The position numbers and the translations under genes were made by a program. Positions 47,270-60,008 of a stretch of 64,000 nt of DNA are shown piece by piece. The stretch comes from Nymphaea colorata (lineage: Eukaryota; Streptophyta; Magnoliopsida; Nymphaeales; Nymphaeaceae), in assembly GCF_008831285.2 (NCBI RefSeq), contig NC_045151.1, positions 3,779,544-3,843,543 of the forward strand, given 5' to 3'. The notes under the pieces are model-generated. The model saw nothing but the letters and a program-made list of their open reading frames with translations, searched no databases and was not told the origin of the DNA. How positions within the stretch are numbered: position 1 is the stretch's first letter; every line of letters begins with the position of its first letter.

Positions 47270-48060
47270 GCCCATCCAAATACAATACTGAATTAAAGTT
47301 AGGTACCTTGGCCCTTGGCATCAGGTAAATGAATAGCTCACGTCAATTTCCATCATCTTCTTCCCTTAGGAGAGGGAGAGAGATGTATTGGTGTGTCTAT
47401 TATGCCTGACTTTTTCATATCTCGGCCTTCCCTCTTGTTGCTCTCTTTGGCACTCATAAGCTTTAAATTTTGTGTGTGGACAACAATCTGCTCTCTTTCA
47501 TTTCCTAAAAACAATCACAGATGGCTTGCTTCGGCCCTTATATTGTCAAAATGTATGTTCAATGATTGGCTGCAACTCAATGCTTTTGTTCCATTCCATG
47601 GGACCGTGTTCATCAAATTCTTCCATAGCAATATCGCTGTTGCATATTGATTGGGACATGGAAATGTTTCCCTTCACTGTCCATCCCATGTGGACAACTC
47701 TACGATTTTTTAAAGAAAAGTTTCAATGCATGCTGCCAGCAGGTTCTTGAAGATGTTAGAAATAAATTTTAGGGTCCTTTGATTCTTTACGCTTTGGAAT
47801 GTGGATCATTATGTGCCAGCCCCAGCTTGAAATTTTGAGTGATGGTGAGTAAATCTTACGAATGATCAATGGGCTTAGATGAGATTCATAAGATTAAATA
47901 ATGTGAAAAAAATGAGAAAATTATTATCAAAATTTGAAACAGTCCATACAATTTTAATTCAATGTCAAATTCCAGAAAAGGATAATGCCAAAACTATAAC
48001 AAAATTGCAATACTGAAAAATTAAGCCTTGGTTCGTGGCGCTGTTGAAGAACTTGGTCAG
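47270..48060. repeat. Non-coding block, third copy of 13800-14640
   Basis: Counterpart of 35640-36460. Confidence 0.6.
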
Positions 48061-48211
48061 ACGGTAGAATAATCTACATGCCTTCCGAATTCTTGCTTTC
48101 TTTTCCATTTTCAGCTTGTTAATTGACTGAGGTTGCTAATGTTGTTACATTGTGTCTACCTATCTCATGTAGTCTTGGGTAATCTTGACTAACTGTCTTC
48201 TTGTACCTCAT
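48060..48211. mobile_element. Foldback element FB10, right arm only
   Basis: Counterpart of FB9, so the loss of the left arm preceded the tandem duplication. Confidence 0.72.
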
Positions 48212-48312
48212 TCACATATTCAAGAACTTTATAAAGAGGTTCAATCTGATAGAGAAGGACGGACAATGGTTTTTCACTAGTATCAGATACGTAAATGCTC
48301 ACCAGATTTCAA

Positions 48313-48315
<3 letters not shown>

Positions 48316-48350
<35 letters not shown>

Positions 48351-48655
48351 CGTGCTTTGATCATGAGATGTTTATTTAATTGTGTTACATGGTTAACAAG
48401 GTGTTATAAATAAAATTTCCAAAATATTTTTACAAGAAAATTATGCCATCCCTTGTGAAGTACTTGAATGATATATAATTTACAATTTTACGCCGAAGGA
48501 AAAAATATGTGGAACCTTGTTAACTCCCTACTAAATAGATCAATCAGCCAATAACTCAGTTCTCATTGTCCGGAAACTCAATGTATCATGGCTCTTTCCA
48601 AGTTTGTTTCACAAAGAGAAAAGTTAGGATTTCTGTTAATACAAGAAGCATCAGG
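48316..48655. repeat. (AT)n plus module R1, copy 12
   Basis: AT run 48316-48348, then tacgtgctttgatcatgaga and the core. Confidence 0.8.
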
Positions 48656-49164
48656 AGGATTAAAAAAGTTAAAACAAGAGTGAAATTAACCCCAGATTTT
48701 TTGTCTGGTTGGGTAATTTTATCAGCCGTCCATCTTGGAAATATCAACAACTAAAATCAATATTTATGGATCTCGTACCTTATAATATAAACATCAGAGA
48801 GAACAAAAAAAGTGATTTGTTAAACAACATTTATGTAGATAGTGGGTAATCAACCACTGACATCACTAAAAAATTATCGGTTCCCAATATACCGGCTGTA
48901 ATCGTTAAAGAATTCAAACAAAGAAATTTTTACAGTTCAAACAAATTATTTTATACATTTTCTTTTCGTTAATTAGAAAAACAAGTCTCATGATTTTTTT
49001 ACACACTTGTATACACATTAACTGTGTTTTGTTATATAATTAAATCTGGCTAGCTGAAACTCTAATTGTTCTCAACATATCAAAGACTCCAAGCTTCTTT
49101 AGTAGCATTAAAGCTTTTTACTGCCTTGAAAAATCAAAGGAATGAAACCAATATCTGTAATAAT

Positions 49165-49345
49165 TTTGATATATATGTCTATATATATGTGTGTGTGTGC
49201 ATTGATCATGAAACATTTACTAATTTTATTACATGGTTAACAAGGTGTTACTTATAAATAAAATTTTCAAAAACGTGAACAATTTATAATTTATATTTTC
49301 AAAGAAGAATAATGTCATACCTTGTGAAGTACTAGAATTATCAAT
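49165..49345. repeat. AT/GT tract plus truncated R1, copy 13
   Basis: Counterpart of 37722-37930 with a much shorter microsatellite. Confidence 0.75.
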
Positions 49346-49424
49346 AAAAGACTCTAAGCTAGTTTAGTAGCTTTGAAGCTTTTATGTTTTTTTACTGCTG
49401 TGAAAAATTAAAGAAATGAAACCA

Positions 49425-49900
49425 ATATCTAAAATATTTTGGAACATGTATATATATATATATATATATTCCAAAATATTTTATATATGTACAGGTGTGT
49501 GTGTGTTACACGCATTGATTATGAAACATTTTTTAACTTCATTACATGGTTAAAGCTTTTATGTTTTTTACTGCTGTTAAAAATTAAAGAAATGAAACCA
49601 ATATCTAAAATATTTTGGAATATATATATAATATATATATATTCGAAAATATTTTAGATATGTGTGTGTGTTTGTGTGCGAGTTACATGCATAGATTATG
49701 AAACAATTTTTAACTTCATTACATGGTTAACGAGCTGTTACTTATAAAAAGAAATTTTTCAAAAAGGTGAACAATTTATTATTTATATTTCAAGGAAATT
49801 GTGTCTTATAGAATTAATTATTATATATTTTTAGGCCAAAGGGAAAAAAATGTTGAACCTTGTGACCCACCAAGTAATTGACCAATCGGCCAATATATAT
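49425..49900. repeat. Two inverted-repeat AT blocks, each with an R1 head
   Basis: Counterparts of 38020-38560; arms CTAAAATATTTTGGAACA and the complement flank each AT run. Confidence 0.78.
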
Positions 49901-50292
49901 GTACATCTATCTAGTAGTCTCAACACAAAATCACATCTTAAAATTTCTCACTTTTATCTATTAGTAGCTTTAAGGATATGTCATGGTTACTTAACTTAAG
50001 TAAGTAACTCAAAGATGAATTTGGGAAACTCTAATAGTGAAGGATGTGTTACATTAATATAGCCGATAAAATAATGATTTTAAAGGAAAAATATCTAAAT
50101 ACTAGCCGAACATGATGTTGGGACAACACAAGCAGAAAATAAGCATATGAATAAGATATGAATGGAAGCAACTGAAAAGCTACAGACAACAAAGCATTCT
50201 TCTCGTTAGACTATAAATTTAAAGAGAGAGGAAAAGAAAGAGAGATCTGATTAAATTTTAATTATTCTGGAGAAAGAGCGGGAGAGGGAGAC

Positions 50293-50745
50293 CTATACCC
50301 ATTTATGTCCTTGATCAGATTGAAGCCAGAGAGATTTCCGACTTTCTTCAATGCTATCCTGCATTTCCTCACCTCCGCTTGGTATTGCTTCTTGTTGGAT
50401 CTAACATCCTTAATTGCAGATTTGAAGAGCCAGTTCTGGCTGCGGATGCTGGAAGTTACCACACCAAGGCCTGCATTATCTCCTTCCTGCACTCCACACT
50501 TTTGGTCACCTCTTTCAAGCACCATTTCAATTCTGCAAAGCATTTGGATAAGATGAGGACAAAGATCTTGGACCTCTCTTTGTATTCAAATAGTTTCTCG
50601 ATATCCTCCCCCTTTTCCAACTTTCCGCTGTCCATGAAACACTTTCTGGTGTCTTTGCCCCCGAAGCTTAAAAACACTTCAAACTCAGATCGACCACTCT
50701 TGGTGAAGACGGCGAAGGAGTTCATGGCTCCACTCCTTCACCTGC
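50293..50745 (-). pseudogene. TIR-domain resistance-gene exon, fragment C
   Basis: An ATG at 50725 opens MNSFAVFTKSG, then FEVFLSFGGKDTRK (TIR box 1, variant). About 50 bases are then missing relative to copies A and B, removing the GHLYEGL...HGI segment in frame. The frame continues GKLEKGEDIEKLFEY, KIFVLILSK and LKWCLKEVTKSVECRKEIM to a stop. A second frame (50543-50262) carries NQNWLFKSAIKD and KKVGNLSGFNLIKDING. Still no NB-ARC. The first frame is open for 89 codons, the longest of the three fragments. Confidence 0.83.
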
Positions 50746-51079
50746 CTCCATGTTTCCTCTAGTTCCTCTATTAACATTTTGTTTGGTAGAAAATTTTCTC
50801 AAAAGCATGCGGTGGACATCTTCCTGCAACAAATCCTTGATTCGTTGATGGAAGACGTGACCAAAAAGAACCCTATTCCTCTTACCAAATGCTAATTTGG
50901 CTTCCTAGCAAAGAAGCAGCATCTCATGTTTTGTGTGTTCTCTTTTTATGAAATGCATAACACGGGCTATGGCAGGCAAATTAGGGTTGTCTTATCCCAT
51001 TCCTAGAGTGTCCAAAAAAGGCGTTTATCTTCTCTGCATTATGCTATCAAGCACCATCAAGCAGTGTTAGATAAGAAGA

Positions 51080-51560
51080 ACACTATGTTTTATAATATAC
51101 ATTTCCAAAACATCAAACATTATACACGGATTTTTTTTTAAAACCCACAAATTTGCTAGCCACACGTCACTTGATATCACCCTACCATAACCATTGATAC
51201 ATGCCCTTTCTGGCAACCTTATGACCTTATTCTATTCTAGTGACAAATAAAAAATCTATCAAGGTCAACCATATGGGACCTTGACTCCCCACAGAACACA
51301 CTACACCTCATTCACAAAGCAAATTTTAAGCAATGTGGATTGAACATAACAGAAAGAAAATGTTTGGATATCTGAAATGACCAAATAGCCCCTTAACACA
51401 GATTTTCTTTTAATGCTAAAATTAGAGTAAAAGGAAAGCCCCATAAGACATGTTTGGCATCATATACACTAGTTTAGCATTTCATAAATCTGTTGCAAGG
51501 ATTGTGATAGTGTGATGAAACATAAAAAATAATGTTTCATGAAATCTATTGTCATTATTA
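51080..51560. repeat. Module R4, copy 7
   Basis: Continues past the tandem break into ancestral flank at 51476. Confidence 0.7.
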
Positions 51561-53169
51561 ATGCAAATTCATCAAATTCATGTTGCAAAACACCTCTAAA
51601 AAAATAGAAAAGGAAAAATGGAGGGGCAATTTTCTTATAAGGGCCCAACAATCTGACATTACATGTTTCAATACTGTATTTGTCCCCACCCACATCCATT
51701 CTGTCTAATTAACAAACCATTTGTCAATATTGAAAGAACCCGATTATGCATCCTTGGTTCCAATCCTTCCCTGCATTTTCATTACTAATAAAAGAACAGC
51801 ATTGCTATATTCAGTGAAGGCATGTATGCCTTCATTTTATTTTATTTTAGCAAAGATAAACTACTGTTTTGAATTACTGAATATAAAATCCACATATGTG
51901 CCTCCACATTTCCTTTAAAAAAAATTGTCTTCGACCAAAGCAGGTTATGTACGCCACACAGTGCATGAAATTTTCATGCGCTAATATAGATCATTACAAA
52001 AATACTCCAGCTTAATAAGAAAAGCTTTTATAGAGATAAAAAAATTGAAATAAATTAAAAGTATAAAAAAATATTTTTTTTTAGATAATTTCCATAACAT
52101 TGCAACCCCAACCATGTTTTGTTTTTGTTGTATATGTGTTACATGCACAAACCGTTGCACTTAACTGACCGAGTCTTTAATGTTCCGCTCAAAGGCCGAG
52201 CTTGATAACCTTTTGATTTTCCCATTTCCATTTGAGCACAAATGCTGGCATTCATAATCTGCACTTACAACTGCCTACCTACACATAATGTGAGGTGTGC
52301 TTGAATGATTGATTTTTTTTAAAAAAAAATGAAAATCTTATGTTTTTTTTTCTTTGAGTGAGTGGGAGATAATTAGCAACTTACCATCCTGAAAAGAGTC
52401 CCACCATGCCTTAGGGGTCATGAACTACAGCAGCTTCAACTATGGCAGAACTGCATCCTTCAACTTAGCTACCATGTTCCACCACTTAAGACGCATAAGC
52501 ATAATACCCATGTAAATTGAAATAAAGACCTGCATTTTCACAGGTCCAAAACACGACCAGTTTTGCTGTGCCTTTTGAGGCAACTCAATTCTTATGTGTA
52601 AAAGATACAATGACAATACTATAGTTTTGTAAACTTTACATCTTCAAATACATAGATCTCAAGTCAACATCCCTCCCCTCTGGCTTGACATCTTTTAATT
52701 TGAGATACAAGGTAAACAAGGATTCAAATCTTCTAAAGTCTGAGATAATTGGAAGCATCTTGAAAGAAATACTTACGTGTTAGCAGCTGCGACCATCCTT
52801 CTCACTTCCTACAAATCTAACAAGTGTTACAATAATTCAGAGATTTATTTTAGAAAATCCAACAAGAGGGCATGATGCATCATCCCCTCTTGGAATAAGC
52901 CATTTATTCTCTTTAGTTCAGAATTTTCATTTGAGACTCCTACTTCAGATACATTCCTACAAATAAGCCTCCATTTTTCTCCTGCATTTTTGCATCTCCG
53001 CACGTGTGGGAGTAGCTTTAATTTATTCAATCCTGTATGTGAAGAAATAAAAAAGCCAAAAAAAACACCACAAATCATCGCCAATGCTATATATATATAG
53101 TATGAAGGTAATTTATTAGAATGTAAAGAAAGACAAAAACATGATAAGGTTATTTTATATGCAAAATAA
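51561..53169. other. Non-coding part of unit A copy 2
   Basis: Collinear with 18421-19968; no coding frame conserved. Confidence 0.55.
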
Positions 53170-53738
53170 GTGGTGTATGACATTGCTTTTGTGCTTCACT
53201 TAGTTTGAATTTTGGGAAGACGGTTAGTTAGCTGCACCTAGGACTCCATGAGACAGGCAATTATACACAAATAAGAACATAAAGCAATAAGAGGGTCTTT
53301 GTCAATCCATTGAGAAGCTGAAGATGGCATTAGAAGCAACAATTAACAAGGTATGTATAAGTCTATTGTACTTGTAAGCAAAAGTCTAAATGTTTCATCA
53401 CTACCATAGGAACTATGTAACCTCAAAACTAGTAGCTTCTTTTCATCAATTGGGTGAGTCCAACAAGTTCCATGGTCCCAATAGTGCAAAAAAAATGTTG
53501 TTCATCTACGTGATCCCAAGTCACATCCTGACAGTACAATAGATTTAATCTACATGCTGTTTGAATTTTTGCTTTCTTTTCCATTTTCAGATTCTCAATG
53601 GACTGAGAAAGACCCATCAGCATGTTATTGCTAATCTTCTTATGTTGCGTCTATCTGTCTCATGGAAGCTTTGGTAATCCCAACTAACTGTCTTCCTGAA
53701 GTCTAAATCAAGTGAAGAACAAAGGCCACTTGCCTCAT
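53170..53738. mobile_element. Foldback element FB8
   Basis: Counterpart of FB2, both arms present (left 53170-53352; right 53550-53738). Confidence 0.72.
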
Positions 53739-53814
53739 TCACATATTCAAGAACTTTATGAAGACAATCTGACTGAAGGATATACAACACAGTGACATTA
53801 GTATCAAATCCTTA

Positions 53815-54400
53815 AATTGAGGTCACTCTTATCAAGCTCAGAGGGATACTTGGATTTGTCCTTCAACAATCAAATTTATATAAAAAATATATGTGAGCAG
53901 TAAGACATTGGAAAATAACATTTCATGAAACATTATACGCTTAAGTCAAAAAACTCAGGTTTTCATGTATCAAAAACAGGAATGGCCATTTCTGGTTCCA
54001 ATATTGTTGTTGACATTTTTCTTTTAAATATGGGAAGAATGACGATTTTATGTTTTAATATTATTGTTGACATCGGAGGCCACTTGTCATTTACCACTAC
54101 TAATTGTGCATTCCAAACTTCAAGTATTTGTATCTAAATTTTGCTAACTTATGCTTGTGCTTTATTTGAGAGAATAGTGTTAGCAAAAGGACTTCTCACG
54201 TCTTACATTGTCTAAAAACTAAGATGTCGTAGACTTATACATCGGCGATATAGTTCTTGTACTAGTGCTGCAAATTATTCAAATTTGAAAGCTATATAGA
54301 TAAATAAATAAAGTTCTTGTCACAATGTATTTGATAACAGTAATAGAAATGTTAGATTTTAATATTAGTATTTTTGTCTTTGATTGCTATATATATATAT
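53815..54400. repeat. Module R3, copy 10, ending in AT tract
   Basis: Counterpart of 20590-21180. Confidence 0.75.
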
Positions 54401-54841
54401 ATATGTATATATATTGTGTATGAGAGAGAAATTGGTAGTTACTAAACCCTTAGGTGCCAACCCTATAAAAAATCATTTTGACCAATGGTTTTTCCAATAT
54501 AAATTGTTGAAAAAAATTGATTGAAAAAGTTACTCCTTATGCTAGATTATGAAAATACCCTTCTTGAATTGTTCTCTGTTGTCCATCTTCGAAAAATCAA
54601 TGGGTAAAATTATTGTTTTTGTTTCTCATACCTAGCAATCTCTCTCTGACTCTCCCCATGTATATATATATATACACACACACACACATAACTTTTCCAA
54701 TATAAATGGTTGAAAAAAATTGGGAGAAAAAGTTAGACATTTATGCTAGATTATTAAAGTACCCTTATTGAGTTGTTGTGAGCTGTCCATCTTTGAAAAA
54801 TCGATGGCTAAAATTATAGTTTGTGGGACTCATACCTACAA

Positions 54842-54877
<36 letters not shown>

Positions 54878-54894
54878 GAAAGAGAGAGAGAGAC
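54842..54894. repeat. (CT)n(AT)n(AG)n palindromic microsatellite
   Basis: Counterpart of 21605-21670, shorter. Confidence 0.93.
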
Positions 54895-55459
54895 ATACAC
54901 ACACACAGACACGTACATATACATGAATATACACAGATATATAGAGAGAAAAAATGAGATTCAGTGAATGACATTTTAGTAGATTTTTCTGCTAATGAAT
55001 TGTTTGTGTTATGAGAATTATGTAATTGATAGAAACTTCTCAAAATCATTATTCTTTATACTTTGAACAAAAAAGATAAAAATGATCTACAATGAAAGAA
55101 CCATCACCATTTTGCCATTTGACCGCTGACACTAGCGACAAAACCTTGAGACAAATCCATAGCTGCAAAACAAATGGTTTTCACCAAAAAATTGTAGGGT
55201 AATCTGGCTCCTTGTCAAATGTTTAAGTCACTAAAAAATTTTCGATTTGCAGACTCACAGTTGACCGGCTGCATGGGTTTAAAGAATTCTAAAATAAATT
55301 TATACAGTTCTAAGAAAAGTTCTTCTCGTTCATTAGAAAAATAACTCTTACAACATATTGTATACGCATTAACTGTATATTGTTATAAAAATTAATTTGG
55401 CTAGATAAAACACTCATATTTTTAATCAGATCAAAGACACTAAGCCTGTTTAGTATCTT

Positions 55460-55466
<7 letters not shown>

Positions 55467-55505
<39 letters not shown>

Positions 55506-55745
55506 CTGCATTGATCGTCCGACATTTTAATTAATTGCATTACATGGTAAACAAGGTGTCATTTATAAAATAATTTTTTCAAAGAGGTGAACGTGTATAC
55601 TAGAATGAAATACTTATAGACTTCTCAAAGTCCCCACGACCAAACAATACGTACTTTGGTTAGATGTATGATGGCTTCATCCAAGCTTGTTTTACAAATA
55701 GAAATTAGGATTTTTGTTAAAACAAGAAGCGTAAGGAGGATTACA
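55467..55745. repeat. (AT)n plus module R1, copy 14, internally deleted
   Basis: AT run to ~55501, then tctgcattgatcgtccgaca. About 100 bases of the core are missing compared with 22278-22625. Confidence 0.75.
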
Positions 55746-55979
55746 GAACTTAAAATAAGAGTGAAATTAGCTCAAAATTTTTTATTTGGTTGGGTAATTT
55801 TCATAACCTTTGTCCATGGTCTATTTTTTATACGGATGTCAACATATTCGATATAATTCAGAGATCTTATTAAACAGTTTTAAAAAAAGAGAAAGAAAAC
55901 AAAGAATATCCAATTAAGTATCATATGCAATACTCTAGAAACAAGTATTTTGAGGATTTAAGCTTTTTTAAAGATGCCC

Positions 55980-56485
55980 ACATTTGATGACCACACATTT
56001 CCCATGATATCACCCTACAATAGCCATTCAAACATACCCTTTCTAAAGACATCATGAACTTATTCTAAACCTAAAAAAAAAAGTCTAGCAAGTTCACCTG
56101 TCATGTGTGTCCATATTTTTCAGTCATACATTGACCTTGATGGGACCTTGACTCTGCACCGATCATGCTATAAATCAGCCAAAAACCAATTTTTAAGCAA
56201 GATAGATTGAATGTAACAGAAAAAATGTTTGCATGTTTTAAAAGACTAAAAACCTCTTAATTCAGTTCTACTTTAAAAACTAAGAGCAATGATAAAATTA
56301 GAGTAAAAAGAATCCCATAAAGAGCTGTTTGGTAACATTAACACTAATTTAGTGTTTCATAAATCTATTTTAAAGATTATAGCATACTGTTGAAACACTA
56401 AAATGTAATGCTTCATGAATGTATCCTAATTTTTATATATATTCATAGAACTCCTCTTAATGTTCATATTGCTTAACACCCAATG
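55980..56485. repeat. Module R4, copy 8
   Basis: Counterpart of 22860-23365. Confidence 0.7.
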
Positions 56486-57493
56486 ACAAAGAGAGAAAAG
56501 ATGGGGAAAATGTTTTTTTAGGGCCCAATAATATGGTGTGACATGCATTGGGTCTTGAGCACATTGCATAGTACACCAATCCAAATCCAATCTGCCTGAT
56601 TGCTGAACTAATTTTCGAATATTGGGTATCATCATTTATCCTAATAATCCTCACCATATATTTCATCTTATTTTATTTTAGCAAATATCACTTTCGGCTA
56701 GGTTGACAATTCCAATTATGTTCCTTCAAATTTCATTTTGAACAAATCACATCTAACAAATCACCATATATTTTAACCATTTTATTTATCCTCACAATTT
56801 GAGAAAATGCGGACTAATTAAGTTGAGATACTTGATCATTAACGTAAACTATTGAAATTTTAATGACTAGTGCACCACTATATGTGTTTCTATTTGAAGG
56901 CAAATGATGGTGTTTAAAATCTCTCCACCTGCAACCATATGCATACCCGTTCTGAAGGACGTGATCACAATGACAGGTTAGTAGCTAGTTTTCATTTTGA
57001 ACAACTATCTGTACTACAAAAAAGGAGGTCACATATGTACAAGTATAGTGGGATGGCATGTCAAGCAGACCTTTTACCCTAAGAAGACCTTAAACCATAA
57101 AAAGGCAAGGGCTTAAGTTTAGACTTCTGTCTTTGGTCAAGCAGTGGGCCTTTCTGCTCACCCAAAAAACCATCACATAATCATTGAGGAGACTCCAGCA
57201 TTACCCACCACAAAATGGTGCGTCATCAATGCTCATCATGACTACCGTTCATCGAGATATATAAACAAGCATCTGCAATTCAAAATACCCCATTGATGCT
57301 CATTAAGGCATCGCCCATCAAGAAACCAAGCAGTTGTGATTTTTATATCTTTGAACCGAATTGTTGGGTAACACATAAGTGATGAATTGATCTCAGTTCT
57401 ACAATTTTAAAGTAAATAAAAGTATGCATCATACTCGTGTGACAGACTGTAAATTATATCTTAAAAATAGCTTGATGACACAATGTTTCTTAA
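56486..57493. other. Non-coding part of unit A copy 2
   Basis: Collinear with 23366-24474, including the TATA-like gagatatataaacaagc at about 57258. Confidence 0.5.
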
Positions 57494-57657
57494 GGGCTTG
57501 TTTGGCAATCAGAATAGCAATACATGCACGTATCTGTTGTAAAAATAGAGGGACATTCATGTAGTACTATGACAAAATGTTTCATGTGTAGTTTCCCCAA
57601 TTATTAATGTTGATACATGAAACAATGCGTTATTGTAACCACTGCCAAATAAGCCCC
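57494..57657. mobile_element. MITE-like element, 164 bp, copy 2
   Basis: Same ends and identical length as 24475-24638; duplicated with unit A. Confidence 0.65.
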
Positions 57658-58219
57658 AAAAAAACTATACCTAAATTAAGAGGGACATGAAACTGTGTTG
57701 CCATGTAAATAGGCCAATAAGCACCTCCTCCCATCTGTAGCCCGGTTCTGGACTACATTGTCGTCAGCAGGTAGCAGCACACTCTTTAACCCAGTTCATT
57801 AATTTTACAATGACCAAGAATTCTTTTTCTCAATGTCATGTTCAACTCCTTTCTTGTAGTACCGCTCTGTCAACCGAATGCACACACTAAGTCATGAATT
57901 AGCATACTAATTACAGCAATTTCGGTTACTATCAGTTGGGTTCACCATTTTCCATGGTACTTAATAGGACATGATACAGTGTGCGAAAAGTGTCCGATGC
58001 ACACTAATTAAACCTTTTGCTTTTATTACTCAAGCAAAAATATGAAAGAAATATGTTGTGGGCATCAACTTGGCAGAACTGAATCAAACCGATATAAATC
58101 ACAATAACGATCCAGGGAATTAACGTTTCACTCCTTTTTTTAAGCAACAATAACATACCTATAAAACTCCATTTTTAGTTTCGCTCAGCACTTTGGCCTT
58201 TTATTTTCAAGGGAACAAG

Positions 58220-58226
<7 letters not shown>

Positions 58227-58262
<36 letters not shown>

Positions 58263-58268
58263 TGTGTG
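58227..58268. repeat. (GT)n microsatellite
   Basis: Homologous to the (AT)n run at 25180-25220, so the repeat motif switched after duplication. Confidence 0.93.
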
Positions 58269-58494
58269 AGTAAGTGAATGATGATTCATCAAGGCTGTCT
58301 CATCTAACGTAGTGGACAGTTGAGAGAGAAACGAGAAAAGGTATAAACAAATATTAGATAATTAAAATGCCCATCAAATTTCTCTACTAGTTCTTCCCTC
58401 GACCCAACTTCACGTTGGATCGATCATGCGTCGTTAAAGATGCCTACACCAATGCGCGCAGTGATATGTGCCACAAAAATGTTGGTGATAGTTT

Positions 58495-58620
58495 TACCGG
58501 CATTTTCTTCACTGACGGCCTCTATAGAAGTCAAGTTTTACCAACATTTTATTTGCTGTCGACCTCGACATACATCAGCAAAACTTTTACTGACATTTTG
58601 AGGCCGTCAGTAAATCCACC
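58495..58620. repeat. Palindromic TE-like block, copy 2
   Basis: Perfect 12-base inverted repeat ACTGACGGCCTC (58511-58522) and GAGGCCGTCAGT (58600-58611) flanks ttttac/gtaaa motifs. Better preserved than 25455-25580. Likely a miniature DNA transposon. Confidence 0.6.
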
Positions 58621-58979
58621 TTTGTTTATAGGGCATGGGTTTCTCATAGTGGTTCCACTAGAACTTGGGTCCAGATCTCCTACTTGGAAGCTGGATCCAA
58701 AAATCCTTGTGATGTTAGTAGGGGAAACTACATACCTCTTCCAAATTTATAGTAGAATAAGGAATATTTTTGAAAATGAAGAAGGAAAAAGAGACACCAT
58801 AAATCAATGCCAATTCTATTAATTGCAATTGTTATTCAATAATAAATTCCAATCGTTAGCCACACACACACACACAGATATATATATATATATATATATA
58901 CAATGGTTTTTCTTTTCAAAAAGGTATTTAGTAGAATGTAAAGAGAGAAACAGACATGATAAGGTTATATGAAAAATAA

Positions 58980-59014
58980 ATGAGGTATAACAAGGCTTTG
59001 TGCTTCACTTGATG
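58980..59014. mobile_element. Foldback element FB11, left-arm stub
   Basis: First ~35 bases of the left arm (tgaggtataacaaggctttg) end abruptly at the junction with a third unit-A fragment. Confidence 0.65.
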
Positions 59015-59530
59015 TGCAATTTTCTTGTAAGGGCCCAACAGTCTGACATTACATGTTTCAATACTGTATTTGTCCCCATGCACACTGCATGGCACACCAA
59101 CCCACATCCATTCTGTCTAATTAACAAACCATTTGTCAATATTGAAAGAACCCAATTATGCATCCTTGGTTCCAATCCTTCCCTGCATTTTCATTACTAA
59201 TAAAAGAACAGCATTGCTATATTCAGTGAAGGCATGTATGCCTTCATTTTATTTTATTTTAGTAAAGATAAACTACTGTTTTGAATTACTGATTATAAAA
59301 TCTACATATGTGCCTCCACATTTCCTTTAAAAAAAATTGTCTTCGACCAAAGCAGGTTATTTACGCCACACAGTGCATGAAATTTCATGTGCTAATATAG
59401 ATCATTACAAAAATACTCACGACCAGTTTTGCCATGCCTTTTGAGGCAACTCAATTCTTATGTGTAAAAGATACAAAGAAAATACTTTAGTTTTGTAAAC
59501 TTTACATCTTCAAATACATAGATCTCAAGA
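59015..59530. repeat. Third fragment of unit A
   Basis: 59015-59417 matches 51627-52005, then jumps to the equivalent of 52552-52667. It ends at catagatctcaag, where virus sequence begins. Confidence 0.8.
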
Positions 59531-60000
59531 GAGTGAGCGGAAACGAGGAGGAGAGCTCTAGAGTTTGAGGACCAAACAGAGGTAGGCCCAACTGAACTCA
59601 TCTTCGCCTTCTTATAGCCGCTTTATTTCCCCATAGTGCACAGTTAGTGCGCATATTTCTTTTCCATCGAATCTGGCTACTGCATAGTGAGTGTGCATCT
59701 TATGTCTCCATTGAATCGCTCTTTTTCTTTATTCACTCTTACTAATTCTTTATATTTCTTTATTCTGAGTGTGTATATCTAGGAATTTGCCTTTATGTCT
59801 TTTTCTGACTAATCAGTGTCGGCCATTGCTTTTCCTTTTTCTGGATTTCTCTCCACAGTGCGCATCTTTGCTTTTCTTCTGCCTAGTGTGTATCTTTGCT
59901 TTTCTTCGTACCATAATTATGTTGTATATTTCCCTTTTACATTAAGTCATATCAGTCCTCCACAGCTTTTCCTTTATAGGTAGTGAGTGAAGTTTGGACT
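59531..60000 (-). promoter_or_regulatory. Pararetroviral intergenic region with promoter-like features
   Basis: Lies after the last viral ORF, where caulimovirids keep the promoter of the pregenomic RNA. In minus sense there are two copies of a GAAAAGCAAAGAT motif (about 59858-59910), an ACTGATTAGTCAG-like stretch, and a CTATAAG TATA-like box near 59615. A C/T-rich stretch then runs to the junction. No ORF. The primer-binding site for tRNA-Met is not visible here; it would lie further 5' in the missing part. Confidence 0.45.
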
Positions 60001-60008
60001 CATAATTC

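Larger units (their letters stand above)
40095..51475. repeat. ~11.4-kb tandem duplication, second copy
   Basis: Repeats the order of 27495-40094 with a ~660-bp deletion at 40260 (relative to 27660-28323) and shorter microsatellites. Ends where cactagttt continues into agcatttcataaatc, the ancestral continuation also seen at ~18320. Confidence 0.85.
26965..59014. repeat. Segmental duplication unit A, copy 2, expanded
   Basis: Collinear with 10440-25965 but with an internal tandem duplication (27495-40094 / 40095-51475). Breaks off at 59014 inside a foldback left arm and jumps to sequence equivalent to 51627. Confidence 0.8.

Noticed and set aside
58415-58822. 135-codon plus frame at the end of unit A
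   Set aside because: Spans a palindromic transposon-like block and is broken in the homologous copy at ~25380-25780.
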